Assembly: GCA_028671895.1 (NCBI GenBank)
Contig: CM053813.1
Coordinates: 38,969,501-39,033,500 of the forward strand
Origin: Oenanthe sinensis
Taxonomy: Eukaryota > Streptophyta > Magnoliopsida > Apiales > Apiaceae
DNA length: 64,000 nucleotides
Direction of reading: 5' to 3'
Shown piece after piece: positions 47,464-60,100 of the stretch; the first letter of the stretch is position 1; each line of letters starts with the position of its first letter. Under the pieces are notes generated by a model. It did not search any database. It was not told the origin of the DNA and worked only from the letters and a program-made list of their open reading frames with translations. The translations under genes and the position numbers were made by a program.

Positions 47464-48590
47464 GCTGTTATTACAATGCTCAGCTTCCAGACCTTTCTGT
47501 CATATTCAAGAACCGGGTTGGACACTTGGATGGACTTGGGGCGGAAAAAGAAGTAATATGGAGCATGGTGGGTGCTAAAACAACGGAGCAGGGGAATTGC
47601 TCAAAATATGAAGATTACGTTCCAAATAGTTGTTCAGAGGATCCAACAATTGCTCAAATACTATCTTCAACTCCGTACAAACAGCAAATTGCAAATTGCT
47701 GCAAGGAAGGAGTACTTAGCTCATTGCTGCAACACCCAGCCAATGCTACAAGCTCATTCCAGGTTAGTGTCGGTGAATCCAGAAGCACCAACGAAATTGT
47801 TATGGTCCCAAAGAATTTCACGTTAAGAGCACTAGGGCCTGGCTATACCTGTGGGCCTGCGAAAATTGTCAAGCCAACTAAATTTATTACAGCAAATGGA
47901 AGGAGAGTAACTCAAGCTTTGAGTAAGTATAGCTAGACACAACATTATACTTCTAACTTCTTAGCCTATGTTCTAAATTTATACTATTTTGGGATTAATA
48001 GTCCCCCAGGCTTAAACTGTACAACAAAGTAGTACATATATTAAATAGGCTTAATGAAGTTTGACAGAACGAGTGCAAATTCTAGAGGGTTCTGGTATTA
48101 TAATCCTTGAAAACAAACATAGCCTTAGGCTGATCTTAAGTATCCTATCTTAAAATTTAAACACTAATTTATTACTACGAGCATGCTGGAATCAGAATAA
48201 AATTTATGGGGTAAAACTATGAAGCCATAAATTGACCGTATTGTTACTTAATGGGGATCTATTTCCTGTTTTGTGGGTATTTGTTTGAGATAGATAAGAG
48301 TCACCGATATAGACCATATGGCCGGATGTTATTCTAAATTACATTAAGATTGAAATCTGTACAATATTTAGCTTAGCTTACCATGTATTTGAGCATTATG
48401 GCAGTGACGTGGACCGTTACATGACATTCTCACAGCTCCTGGCTCACAAAAATCCAATCTATTGTATTTCTTTGCCATCTTTCTACAATGAAACAGTTAT
48501 CCTTGTCCAGTGAATCTCCTATGATGAAACAGTTTCCTATGATGAAACAGTTATCCCTTGCTCCATTAAAGATTCGGCACCTGAATTGAT
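47464..48590 (+). pseudogene. COBRA-like protein (COBL) pseudogene, two exon remnants
   Basis: Exon remnant 1 (47464-47922) follows a TTCTAG acceptor and reads AVITMLSFQ. A frameshift near 47550 leads into KEVIWSMVGAKTTEQGNC, TPYKQQIANCCKEGV, SSFQVSVGES, VPKNFTLRALGPGYTCGPAK, and FITANGRRVTQAL. The donor A|GTAAGT joins TG ACG TGG at 48405 to restore the family's MTW. Exon remnant 2 reads VTWTVT then, after a one-base loss, TFSQLLAHKNP, SLPSFYNETV. A small duplication follows (GATGAAACAGTT repeated at about 48520-48560). COBL proteins are GPI-anchored cell-wall proteins, but upstream exons and the C-terminus are missing and two shifts break it. Confidence 0.85.
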
Positions 48591-50013
48591 TGTTATACTA
48601 GCAGCAATATGCAGGAAGAAGTATTGCAGAGTTTTGATATGAAAAATCTGGTATGGACTTTTATATGATATTGTTTCTTGTCTTGCCGTATATTTTACAA
48701 AGCCATATTGGATATGATATATATAGATACATCTTAGATTATCACATCTGGAAAAATGCAGTGTTTCGAACTATTACAATGTTTCTTAGGTAAATGTCAT
48801 TAACTGAAATAGCTAACAGTAGTAGCTTTCTGCAGAGTAGTTTATCTTTTACTTGATGTCTGTGTAAGGATTCAAAGTAAAGTTTACATGCATGCCACAA
48901 CTACTGTAAAATCTAGCCTACAATTTGCATACATATCTGTCATTTTGCACTAATCATACCTTTTTTCTATGCAAGTTCCAGATTGAAAAAAAAAATCACC
49001 CGAAAGTGCATCCTAACAACGTCCTATTTCTCAATGATTTCATTATTAACCAAGCGGTTTTTGGGAGATGTACCTAAATATGTATCTCCTTCGGTGCTTT
49101 TAAATATCAAATGACTTTAACTCATTTTTCGAATAGGAAATAATAAAACTTTAATACCTTTGCAGAGAGTTTGTTCTTCGGCTATTGAGAGGCTAAGGCA
49201 GTTGTGGTAAGAGTTACAAATCTGTATTTCGATAAGTTTTGTATGGGCTAATAAATGTAAAATTGCTCAACAGTGTATAAAAATGCTTTATTTTGAGAGA
49301 TTTAATGCAAATAGCACCTATACATTTCAAAATTGGCATGCTATAAAGCTATATTATTTGAATTTTATTGTGAATCTTTTCACCTTGAATGCAAATATAT
49401 ATGTTCTTGATTTTGCACAACTTTATTGGATTACAGGTACTAGATGCATTTTAGCCAGAATAATATTCTTAAAAGAGTAAGGTGAGATCATAAATTGGCT
49501 ATTTTAATCTGGTTTACTTACCGGTAGAAGATCATCTTCTAGCTGGTTGCACAAATGGAATTCAATGGAAGCAAAGTAGGACATAATTACTATGGTCTCA
49601 ACTGTAGCCTACACAATCAAGACTATTGACAGAGATGCAGATTGTGTATAGCAAGAAAACCTGCAAAAAATAGGCACACACATCTTCAATGGTCTCCCTC
49701 AATTACAAGCTTATAAGCACTTATACTCAGAAAACAATTTGCGCCAGAGAGGATCACACTCGCAACACAACTGCTGCATTTCACTGTCATGTATACAATT
49801 TAGTAACAGAAACGTTTTTAATCTTCTTTTGTTACTTAAATCCTTATAAAAATGGCAATAGGAAGAGTGCATATTATAGGAATGTTTGTGTAAGATATAT
49901 GCAGGTCTTCATTGATAGATAATATTATATTATATTGCATATTCTATGCTTTCATGTTTTGATATTTCATAGTTTCCTGAAGGCTGACTGTAAATTGTTT
50001 GTGTATTTTGAAG
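48591..50013. other. Spacer between the two pseudogenes
   Basis: AT-rich without recognised coding sequence. The missing first exon of the REF/SRPP-like gene would be expected here, but no short ATG exon with a matching splice site was identified. Confidence 0.4.
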
Positions 50014-50838
50014 TTTCAAACTGAAGAAGAGAAGCTAAACTACCTCGATTTTGCTCAAGTTGCAGCACTCCACACTGTTCTGTATGCTATAAAATCAGGT
50101 CCCCTAAAGAATGGGGTTCAGACTGTCGAGGGAACTGTGAACACTGTAGTTGCTCCCGTCTATGACAAGTACCATGATGTTCCCAGTAAGCTCCTGAAGT
50201 TGGTCGACTGCAAGGTCAGTCATTCTTCTAAATTTTTTTGGCATCTTCACTATTCACGCTTGCCTCAGTTACTATTTCGAAGGCCAGATATTAGTGGACT
50301 AATTCTCTCTGAGTCTCTTAGCTCTATATCATTTGCTATATAGTTGCAGGTCGATGAATCTGTTCACAAGTTGGACAGTCGTATTCCTCCTGCCGTGAAA
50401 CAGCTATGAAGCTGTGCCTTGTCTGCAGCTCAGAATGCTCCTGCCACTGCTCGGGCTGTGGTTTCTGAAGTAAAGAATGTGAACCTGATGGATACGGCCT
50501 CGGGGCTTGCCAAAGCTGCATATGCCCAGTGTGAGCCTGCTTCTAAGGAGGTGTATCTGAAGTATGATCCAGTGGCTGAGCATTACGCTGCCTTAACTTG
50601 GCACTCTCTCAATTAGCTCCCTCTCTTTCCTCGGGTGGCTCAAGTTGTTGTACCAACTGCAGTCTACTGCTCTGAGAAGTGCAACGAGACTGTTCAGCGC
50701 ACAGCAAAACAAGGCTACAAGGTCTCTTCCAATATCCCATTGGTTCCCACCGAGAAGATTGCTAAAGTGTTTAGTGGAAGCAATGCACAAAGTGAGATGG
50801 TTGATACTGTTGTAGGAGCAGGAGTTGTTGCAAATTAA
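50014..50838 (+). pseudogene. REF/SRPP-like (lipid-droplet-associated) protein, 5' truncated, two stops
   Basis: Exon 50014-50214 reads EEEKLNYLDFAQVAALHTVL, SGPLKNGVQTVEGTVNTVVA, PVYDKYHDVPSKLLKLVDCK. Intron 50215-50349 is GT-AG. Exon 50350-50838 continues VDESVHKLDSRIPPAVKQL, NVNLMDTASGLAKAAYAQ, LPLFPRVAQVVVPTAVYCSE, IPLVPTEKIAKVFSG. These are hallmarks of rubber elongation factor / small rubber particle protein relatives, which coat lipid droplets in non-rubber plants. In-frame stops lie at 50407-50409 (TGA after VKQL) and 50614-50616 (TAG where LN-R-LPLFP is usual). No frameshift. No ATG exon found upstream. Either a young pseudogene or sequencing errors. Confidence 0.85.
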
Positions 50839-52059
50839 TTGTTCTTGCATTAGTAGAAAATTTATGTTTGAACAACCCAGTGTTAGATGCTAATAATTGA
50901 GTCCATTACTGTGTATGTATGTGATTGATTACATTGGCTTTCGTTGAACGTATTGTGTTTGTATATATATGTGATTGATAAAATTGGTTGTTTAAACATT
51001 TCTCGAGAGCACCTCAAATCTGAGTAGATAAGGAATGAAGACATAATAAAAAACCATAAAATAAGCAAAATGTATAAGAAGATGCTTGTAGTGGAATGAA
51101 ACAGACATCTATATCAACTTTCAAGTGACTTCTATAGAGTTGTATTTGGAGCTCATAACTAACATTGTTTGAATACTTGTAGAGTTTAAGAGTTTCGTAT
51201 CAGCAATTAATTTTTTTTCCTAAATAAAAATATAACAAGTCAAATGACTTGCACCATGCATAGATTAAAAAGAGTATTAGAATGATGCAAGTTCTTATAA
51301 TTTTCTGATTGACATTGTGTAACTTACATAGATGATATTTACTCTAATTCGATGTCTTCTCGGTGCATATAATCTTCAATTATGTTCATAATTCGTGAGA
51401 AAATTAGGCATAAATTATGAGTAATTTGTTGAAGCCCAAAATTACTCTGGCAAATAAATTGAAATCCAAGTAAAAGCCTTTTCGTGTTATATTTAATATA
51501 ATTTAATATTGATAACATTTTTTATTTTAATATTAATAACATCATTTCAAGTAATAAGTTGAAACTTATGAAAGCTTGAGGGACAACCTCCAATGTGGTT
51601 TAAGCTGTTGTACACTTAAATTTTTTAATTGAAAGTTAGTTTTAGTTTAAACAATTGAAATAATTTTGAGATAGTTTTTTTTTCGCATCAGATTTTAATA
51701 TAAAAACATATATTTAAGGTATTCCTTAATTTATTTTATATTTGTTATATATACTAGATTTTTACATGTGTGATCCATGGACATTATTTGATTTTTTTAT
51801 TAATTTAATTATCTATTAAATTATTAACATTTTTGTAATTTCAAAAAGTTTTAATATATTAAACATATTATAATATAATATTATTTTTAACTTATTTAAA
51901 TTATATATTCATATATTAATTGGATTAAATATAAATAAGAAAATATTAAAATATTAAAAATAGATCAGTGAGATAATTAAAGCATATATTAAAAATAATA
52001 TATATATATATATATATTACATAAATAAAATATTTAAAGAGAAATAGAAAATTTAAGTG
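50839..52059. other. AT-rich spacer
   Basis: No gene recognised. The first part is probably the former 3' region of the REF/SRPP-like gene. A (TA)n run lies near 52000-52017. Confidence 0.35.
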
Positions 52060-52920
52060 GATTAATGACATATACAAAATTTGAATTTTTAATATGAGAA
52101 GGAAGAATCCATTTGATAGCTGAGAGAAAAAAAACATCAGAAGATTGCTGAAATAATTTAAACGGTAAAGTGTTTATGAGAATCTTCCGCAATGTATATG
52201 TTAATTCCGATCATTAGTAGTAATAATGATGAATGAGTGCATCAGATATGTTAATTCTGATCATTAGTATATATATAATTGGTGTAGTTACGTGAAACTA
52301 AAATACATCAAATTAAAATCATATATCAAATAACTATAAGATCATTATAAATTTTATAATTTAAATTATAATTCATTTAATTTCATATATTCAATAAAAA
52401 TGAAAATAATAAAAATGTTATTAATAATATTATAATATTTTTATAAATATGTACATATTCCAAAGTAAATTATATAAATATTATTTTTATATAATATATA
52501 TATATAACTAAAAATATTTTATTATATTAATATATTAATATTTTTATAGATATGCAATATATATAAGAACAACCATACCCGTAATTAATAAATGTAGTTA
52601 AGAATAAAAATAATATTTTTATATTTAATGTCATAAAATGTAAATATATTAAAAGAATTATAATATATAAAATAAAATATATTATTTATAATAAATATAT
52701 TTTAAATATTTAAAAAGTGTTTCATGTATCACACGAAATTTAAGCTAGTAACAAGTTTTAAAGGGTTTAAACTTTGAGGTTGAAGATATTCTAACGGATT
52801 ATATAAATGGATTATATTGGTGAAAAATATTTCAAACCTTTCACCAATATACTAAATTCATTTGAAAGAAAATAAAGATGATGACGAGTTGTAACACCTA
52901 AACAAATAATCAGACACTTC
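52060..52920. repeat. Diverged noncoding repeat, right copy
   Basis: Partner of 44440-45150, same orientation, with extra AT-rich sequence in the middle (52250-52740) and a single copy of the block triplicated on the left (GGGTTTAAACTTTGAGGTTG at about 52755). Confidence 0.45.
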
Positions 52921-54150
52921 CTGTTTGATGAAATGCTAAGACAAATTGAATTTTTATCATAATGATTACTTTTTGGATTATGTACACATGCAAGACCTTT
53001 GAAACGAGATTAAACACACCTAAAATGATTTTATTTTCTCCAATTACAAACTTGCAGCAGTTCATAGACACCTTAGTTATTTATGAATAAATTTACAGAA
53101 TATTTATAAAAATAACACGTTAGTAATAAAAATTAAAAGCATATGCGATACTTCAATTAGAATATACCCGTGCCTCGCATGAGTTTAGAGCTAATTGATA
53201 TTGAACATACAAAAGAGGATATAAAATAGAATAATGTCAAATAAGGAAAATGAATCATAAATTCATAGATGATGGATAATCATAATTAATAATAATAGAG
53301 ATTGGGAATCGTGAGGTCGATTTCACATACTTTCCCCGAGATTGTACTCAAATTTCTTAAAATACGAGGGTGCTATTGTAATTTCAGAATATTATGTATA
53401 ATTACAAATTTACCATTAAAAATTTATACTAAAACAACACCGTTATCTTAGGAAATTTTCTAAATTCAACCTCATGTTCCTTTTTCTCATAATAATATAT
53501 TCAAATCTGGTTAAACTCATAAATCGAATCAAATATTCCCTAAATTAAATTAGATTATAGGTAAAAATGATAGGTATGTAATTAAAATTATAGTTTTTTT
53601 TACGAAAATAATAAACGTTTCATTGATAGATAATATAGAAAAATAAAATAAAGAAGTAAGTATGGAATTCAAATTTTTAAGAGGATGTATTCAATTTAAA
53701 GGTATTATTAGTAATTTATTAATTTTTATTAATTGTATTTGATTTAACATTCGTAGATTATACATATAATTCAAAATTGAGTTTAGATTTTAAATTTCAA
53801 AATTTGAATTGTGTTTAATGCAAATTTAATCAAACCAAATCTTTCTAAAAACATACTACCATTTCACCCAAAATTAAATCTTTTAAAATAAATTTCCAAA
53901 TATTTAAAAATGACACGAATCCCAAACTCTAAGTTAAAAGATATACATTTTACACACAACAAACCAAACACCACACTTTATGTCCTATGTTCGAAATTCA
54001 ACAATCCTTATCCATCCCCCAGCAAAACTGACGCAAGAAATAAACGTTACATATTGAAACAATTGAAAGGTAAAAAAATAAATAACCCCTAGGGTTTAGA
54101 TTTGTTTTGTGCAACAAATGCTCTAAAAACAAGGGCATCATCACAATACA
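52921..54150. other. Spacer and upstream region of the Agenet gene
   Basis: AT-rich. The last 200 bp are the likely promoter and leader. The small frame at 53910-54092 has no family features. Confidence 0.35.
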
Positions 54151-57100
54151 ATGGGTATTGAAAGCACCTCTAAATTTACAAAAAACTCTAGGGTAGAAGT
54201 CACATCTGATGAAGAAGGCTTCACTGGGGTTTGGTTTCCGGCAAAAATCATTGACCCATTTCCCAAGAAAAAGGCCAATCATCTGTATATACTGTATGAC
54301 ACTCTTTTAGATGAAAAAACAAGAAAACCCTTGAAGGAATTTGTGAATTCTAGCCTTGTTCGCCCTAGTCCTCCTCAAGAACCCGAAAAGATTCAATCTT
54401 TTCAGCTTAATGATGTTGTTGATGGTTTTTATCGAGATGGGTGGTGGACTGGTGTGATTACTAAAGTGTTTCAAGGGAATTCAAGATTTGAGGTTACGTT
54501 TTCGAACCCCCCTGATTTAATTGAGTTTGGAGCTGAGGATTTACGGGTTCATCGCGATTGGATTAGAGGGAAATGGATTCGGCCTAAGAAGAAGCAGGTA
54601 TTGGTTACTTCTTGCAATCGTATAATTTAATTGGATTTTGTATATGTTTGTATGTGTGTATGGAAATATGGATGTTTTTGTTTAAGGTAAGCTAATGATT
54701 ATACACTACTGATGGAACCAGTTAAACACGCTTTAGGAAATATATACCTGAAAATTGATGATGACATAAATGGAAATGTGAATGCTAGGGAAACCATTTA
54801 TATTTTTCTTCTTTTAGTTCTAAAATCCTGATTATCGTACCTAGTCAAGTGCATATTATGATGAAAATTTGACAAACTGGTGGCTGTGTGTGTTTATATA
54901 GTGGAAAGATCCAAATGTGGACCTGATAATGATGAGAACTTTGAGAATCACTATTAAATTGCTGAGACATGTTAAGTCTTGAAATAAAAGAAACTAATTG
55001 TATACTGTTTTGGAATATTGATGGAGGAGAATCATTAGTTGAAGTAATAGTGAGTTAGGTAAAAGTAACAGACCCTGATTTGGGGATTATGAACATTTAA
55101 TGGGGATAATGAATTTATGAACTTGTAATGGGGATTATTATGTGAAAGGAAATTATTTAATAAATGAAGTCAAAGTGATGCACACATAAGTACATTTATC
55201 CAAAAATGACCCTAGAAATTTAATAATTGTATCCTATTTTGGTAAATATTAAATGATGTCATGTGATAACCATAGTTACATATGTCAAAGATTCTTACAA
55301 GTATTGCTTATTGAAGTTTATCATTTGAGCCGGACTGTCTATGCACAAGCACATACAAGGTTTTTTTATGGTAATTAATAATTGTATTAACCTAGCAAGA
55401 AATTAATATAAATAAGTAATAATATAAAATTAATCTAGGTTGCTTGTGAGTTAGTTACAAATATAATTAAGAAAATAATTGAGATGTATTTAATTAATTT
55501 AACTAAATTATATAAAATTATGTCACATAAATTTAAATTTTTTTTTGAATAAGAATAGGAAATTTTATTGATTATCATGAGCAATTACATTGATAAGAAA
55601 GGAAGGGGTGATGACCCTTTATATCACAATTTGAAGAAAAATGGTCCAAAATATCACAATTTAAAAAAATGGCCTTTTTTATCACAAGAAAATGCATTTT
55701 TACAAAAATGCATCATAAAATTACGTTTTTTAATAATTATATAGGAAAATTAAAAATTATGTAAAGGCATCATTAACTTGCTAGTTTTCCAGAAAATTTA
55801 ATCTTGTTTGTAAAAGATTAAAGATGCAGACATGCGGTCATATGCACTTCCAACCCGGTCCCACTATTGCACCTCCTTTATGATCCGCATGCCTACCACT
55901 GAAATATCAATGACTTTGTTAAAAACAAACTAGTAATGCAAGTTAGCGGGTCGTTTATTTGTGACTTAAAGGGCTAATTTGTCAGATTGTGATTATTTGG
56001 GCCATTCACCCCTAAATTGTGATATTTTAGCCCTTTTTTCGAAAGGAAGGTATAGAGAACCATTCCTGTCGATCAGACATTGAACTAGCTTCTCCAGAAA
56101 TAGTGTGAGCCGCCGCTACATTTGCTGATCGTTTTACTAAAAGAACACTGCACGATCTCAAGTCCTTCAAAATAGTCGAACAATCTAATATGATCGGGCC
56201 AAAATATGACAAGTCTTCTACTTTCATTCTTCTCACAGCCTGCACAACAGTTAGTGCGTTAAGTTCAATGAACACATTAGTTACCTCACACTTTTTTAAC
56301 CAAGATATCGCCTCCCTGAATGCCATAGCTTCCGCAATTTTGGGATCAATGATCCCTAAAAACTGACCTCCATAACCTGCTACAAACATCCCACGTTCGT
56401 CTCTGATAAGGCAACCAAAACAACTTAAATTCTTTTGTTTGTAAGCAGCTGCATCCACATTGCAAGTTACCCACCCTGTGGCTGGTTTTTGCCAAATCAT
56501 ATGTCCCTTAGTTAAGTACGTATTATACTTTTTATCTTGGGCTTTTTTCCACTGAAATAGAAGGGTACTTGCTCCATTGACCACTATAGAAGGGGTGTGA
56601 TACCTGTTTCTCCATACCACTGTGTTTCTATGATTCCAGATGTCCCATGCTACCATGCTCAGCATCTGAATATCTTGATTTGTTAGTGAAATGAACAGCT
56701 TTAGAAGCCACTGTCCAGCTGAGAATCCGATGGTGCATTGAACACTGAATTGCATTGCTTCCCGACATTTTTGAGTAGAAGGGCATGAAAAAAATACATG
56801 CTCTAAGCTTTCTTCTGCTGGTTTACAAATTGGGCATGCAGGTACCACATCCATCTTTCTCCTCTGTAAATTACTAAGCGTTGGAAGACAATTATGAACA
56901 ACTCTCCATATAAAGTTTTTAAATTTCGGAGGGATGAGTAGAGACCATAACTTCAGCCACTCAAAACCAACATGGTCGCTTTGAGATTGGTCCTCGCTTT
57001 GAGATTGGTCCTGTATTTTACATAATGCTCTGTATCTACTTTTGACTGTATATTTGCCCTTCTCATCTCCAATCCAGAGCCAAGAATCATTTACATCATT

Positions 57101-60100
57101 CATACCCAATGGAATTTGCAGAATTTTGCTAACATCCATGTCATTAAAGATACCATGTACGATGCCATGATCCCATTCCTTAGCGCTAGATTTGATTAAT
57201 TTTTTCACTGTCACGTTCTGCAATTCAGGATCCATGTTAGTAGTTACTCGAGCATTCTTGATGTCCGGGATCCACAGATCCTTCCATATATTTATTGATT
57301 CTCCACTACCCACTTTCAATCTACTTCCTGTTTCAAGTAACTCTCTCGTCTCTAGGATGCTTCTCCAAACAAAACTATTTAACTATTACCAAACATTATA
57401 TATATTATTTTTAAAAATCACAAGCAATAACATATATTAGTGTAAATCACGGATTATGATGTAGTACAATAAATTAAAAGACCAATATGTTTCAATTTTA
57501 AAATGTTATGAGTATTATTTACTATTGCACTTAATTATGGTTGTTATAATTTTAGTCATCTATGCGATTATATCCTTTATTATAAGTCGAGATTCCTTTT
57601 TCAATGATTTCTCATTTAATGTGAGAAAGGACTAGGCTCGATTAGATATGTGGTACGAAAACGTATAGTGGTATAGATACCTAGAGAATTATTTTAGGTT
57701 TTTTTTCTAATATGTCCCATTTTAAAAACTGATTTACTAATATATCCCATTTATAATTGTATTTATAAATATATCCTATATTCAAAAAGTTTCCAATTTT
57801 AAAGTAATCATGGTTAACTTTATTACTTTATTTTTTTAAATGACATATATAACCTTTCTTATTATGTAAAATAAATCAATTTTTAATGCATTATAACTTT
57901 ATAAGTTACACAATTTTTTTTCAAATACCATGTGAACATGAATCGTTCCAATTTCAGTTTCACTAAAACTATGCCTTGATCAGTTGTAGGACTTTTGTTG
58001 TACTCAAATTTCTTATAACCTGCTTGTATAGGCTTATATGAAATTTCTGTTAATTAGTGAATATTGAGTGACGAGGGAAGGTTAAAATTAAATTGTATTC
58101 TATGTACCGGATTAGATCCCTCAAACACAATGAGCCACAATGAACCCTGAAAACCTTGCACAGATAGTCACTCAACATCAGAAATATTGTTTCTAACTAG
58201 AACTGAATTTTTCAAATAATTGACAATAATATTTTATATAATCTCTTAAAACTTAATTATGTATTGTATCAAGGGCATTTTAGTCATATTTAAAAGATGC
58301 ATATTAATATGTATAACTTAATTATATTTATATAAGTTATATGTGAGTTAAAAGTTAACTATAGGACATATTTATAATTATTGAATAAAAAAGGACATAT
58401 TCGTAAAGTACCTCATTAATTTGGGACATTATACAAATTCCCATTATTTTAAGGGAATCCGATATTCCTGGAACGTATGGGAACGATTGATATATTTTTG
58501 ATCTTTTGTTACAATATATATATATATATATATTTATATATTCAATTATAGTATACATATTATATTGTTAAAAGTCTACACTCTTTTGATTAAAATTATT
58601 GTAATCTATATTTTACTCTATTTATTATTTTATGATTTATAAGGTGTTTGGAATCGAAACTAATATAATTATATGGCCTTGTATGCTTGAAAACTCTATA
58701 ACAATACTTATTGAATATATTAAAATTGGGCTTTAAATAATAAGTTTGTTTTGAGCCTATATGTTTTAGTGCCCAAATTTGGAGTCTAAAATACAAAAAA
58801 GCCTTGTTAAATCTAAATTTTGATAGGTAATTTTACATTTATGAAGAGAAACATATAAATACAGTCATACAACTGGAGTTGTGTCATGCTTAGGCACCGA
58901 CTAATAATTCTCCTTCGTCAACACATATTGCATCTCCTTCCTTCACTATCAAATTCAAATTCTTTCCATCTTCAAATATATTTTCCCTTCTGCCTTTCAA
59001 GTCATTTTATGGCGGCTTATTTTCTTTTCCTCATTCTTTATTCTCTTTTAATCTGGTATTTCTTTTAATATGCTATGTCATCAGAGTATATATTGGTTGT
59101 TTTAACAACATCTCCGGTTGAGGAAATTTAATAATTAATATAATAAATCTCAAACTCTTAATTTAAGCACTTTTAATATAACAATTATTGAAAATTATAA
59201 AATATTAAAAAAAATAAAGCCATCCATGATAGCCACAATATTTTAGCTCTGTAGTTATATAAATTATATAACTATGAAAGATAAATAGTATATATGTGTG
59301 TGTATATATGTAATTCTTTTTCAACAGTATCTCATTGTGACAATTTTTGTTCAAACGTTTATATATTATAATAATTGATTTATCGTTGATTGGATTCCTA
59401 TTTTTAATTGATTTTGGTCTCACACTTTTCCTTGTATATTCATGAACAAGGAAGTCTATATTTATCTTTTAGGAAGGAAGTATCATGCAATGATTTATAT
59501 GATGGGATGAGTTTTCCAAAATGAGGCACTATTTGAATTTAAGCACAATTATGGCATGTTCACTAATTTGGACATCGAGGTGTAGCTTCCATTTATTGTT
59601 ATCTATACTATATTATTGAAGTTGAAATATTAAAGGTTTTGGTAAATCGGTACTAGGCCATGGCCTAAACTATATATATACAATTATTCATATCTATAGT
59701 AATTAAAATACTACTACTTATTATAACTAAGGCTTAAGTGCTCAAATTATATACATATCTGTATTAAATAAAATTTTATTTCTTGTACCAAACTTTTTAT
59801 TATTATCAAACTAACTATTCTAATTAATTTATCGCGACTAAACGAGCAGTCGAGATTTGGTTTTCAACTAGAAATAATATTATATTTGGTGTGACTAGTT
59901 GACTAACTCGTCGATTGGGCCACTACTCGGGTCGCCTAGTCGTTTGGGTCGTCGCCTGGTTGTTTACATGATCCAAACCCGGCCCAATTTGATTATAATC
60001 CAAAATTGCATGATCCAAACCTTTCCCAATTTGATTATAATCCGAAAAAACAACTTATTCAGCCCTAAATCCTAATTAGATATTGAAAGGGTAACGATGA

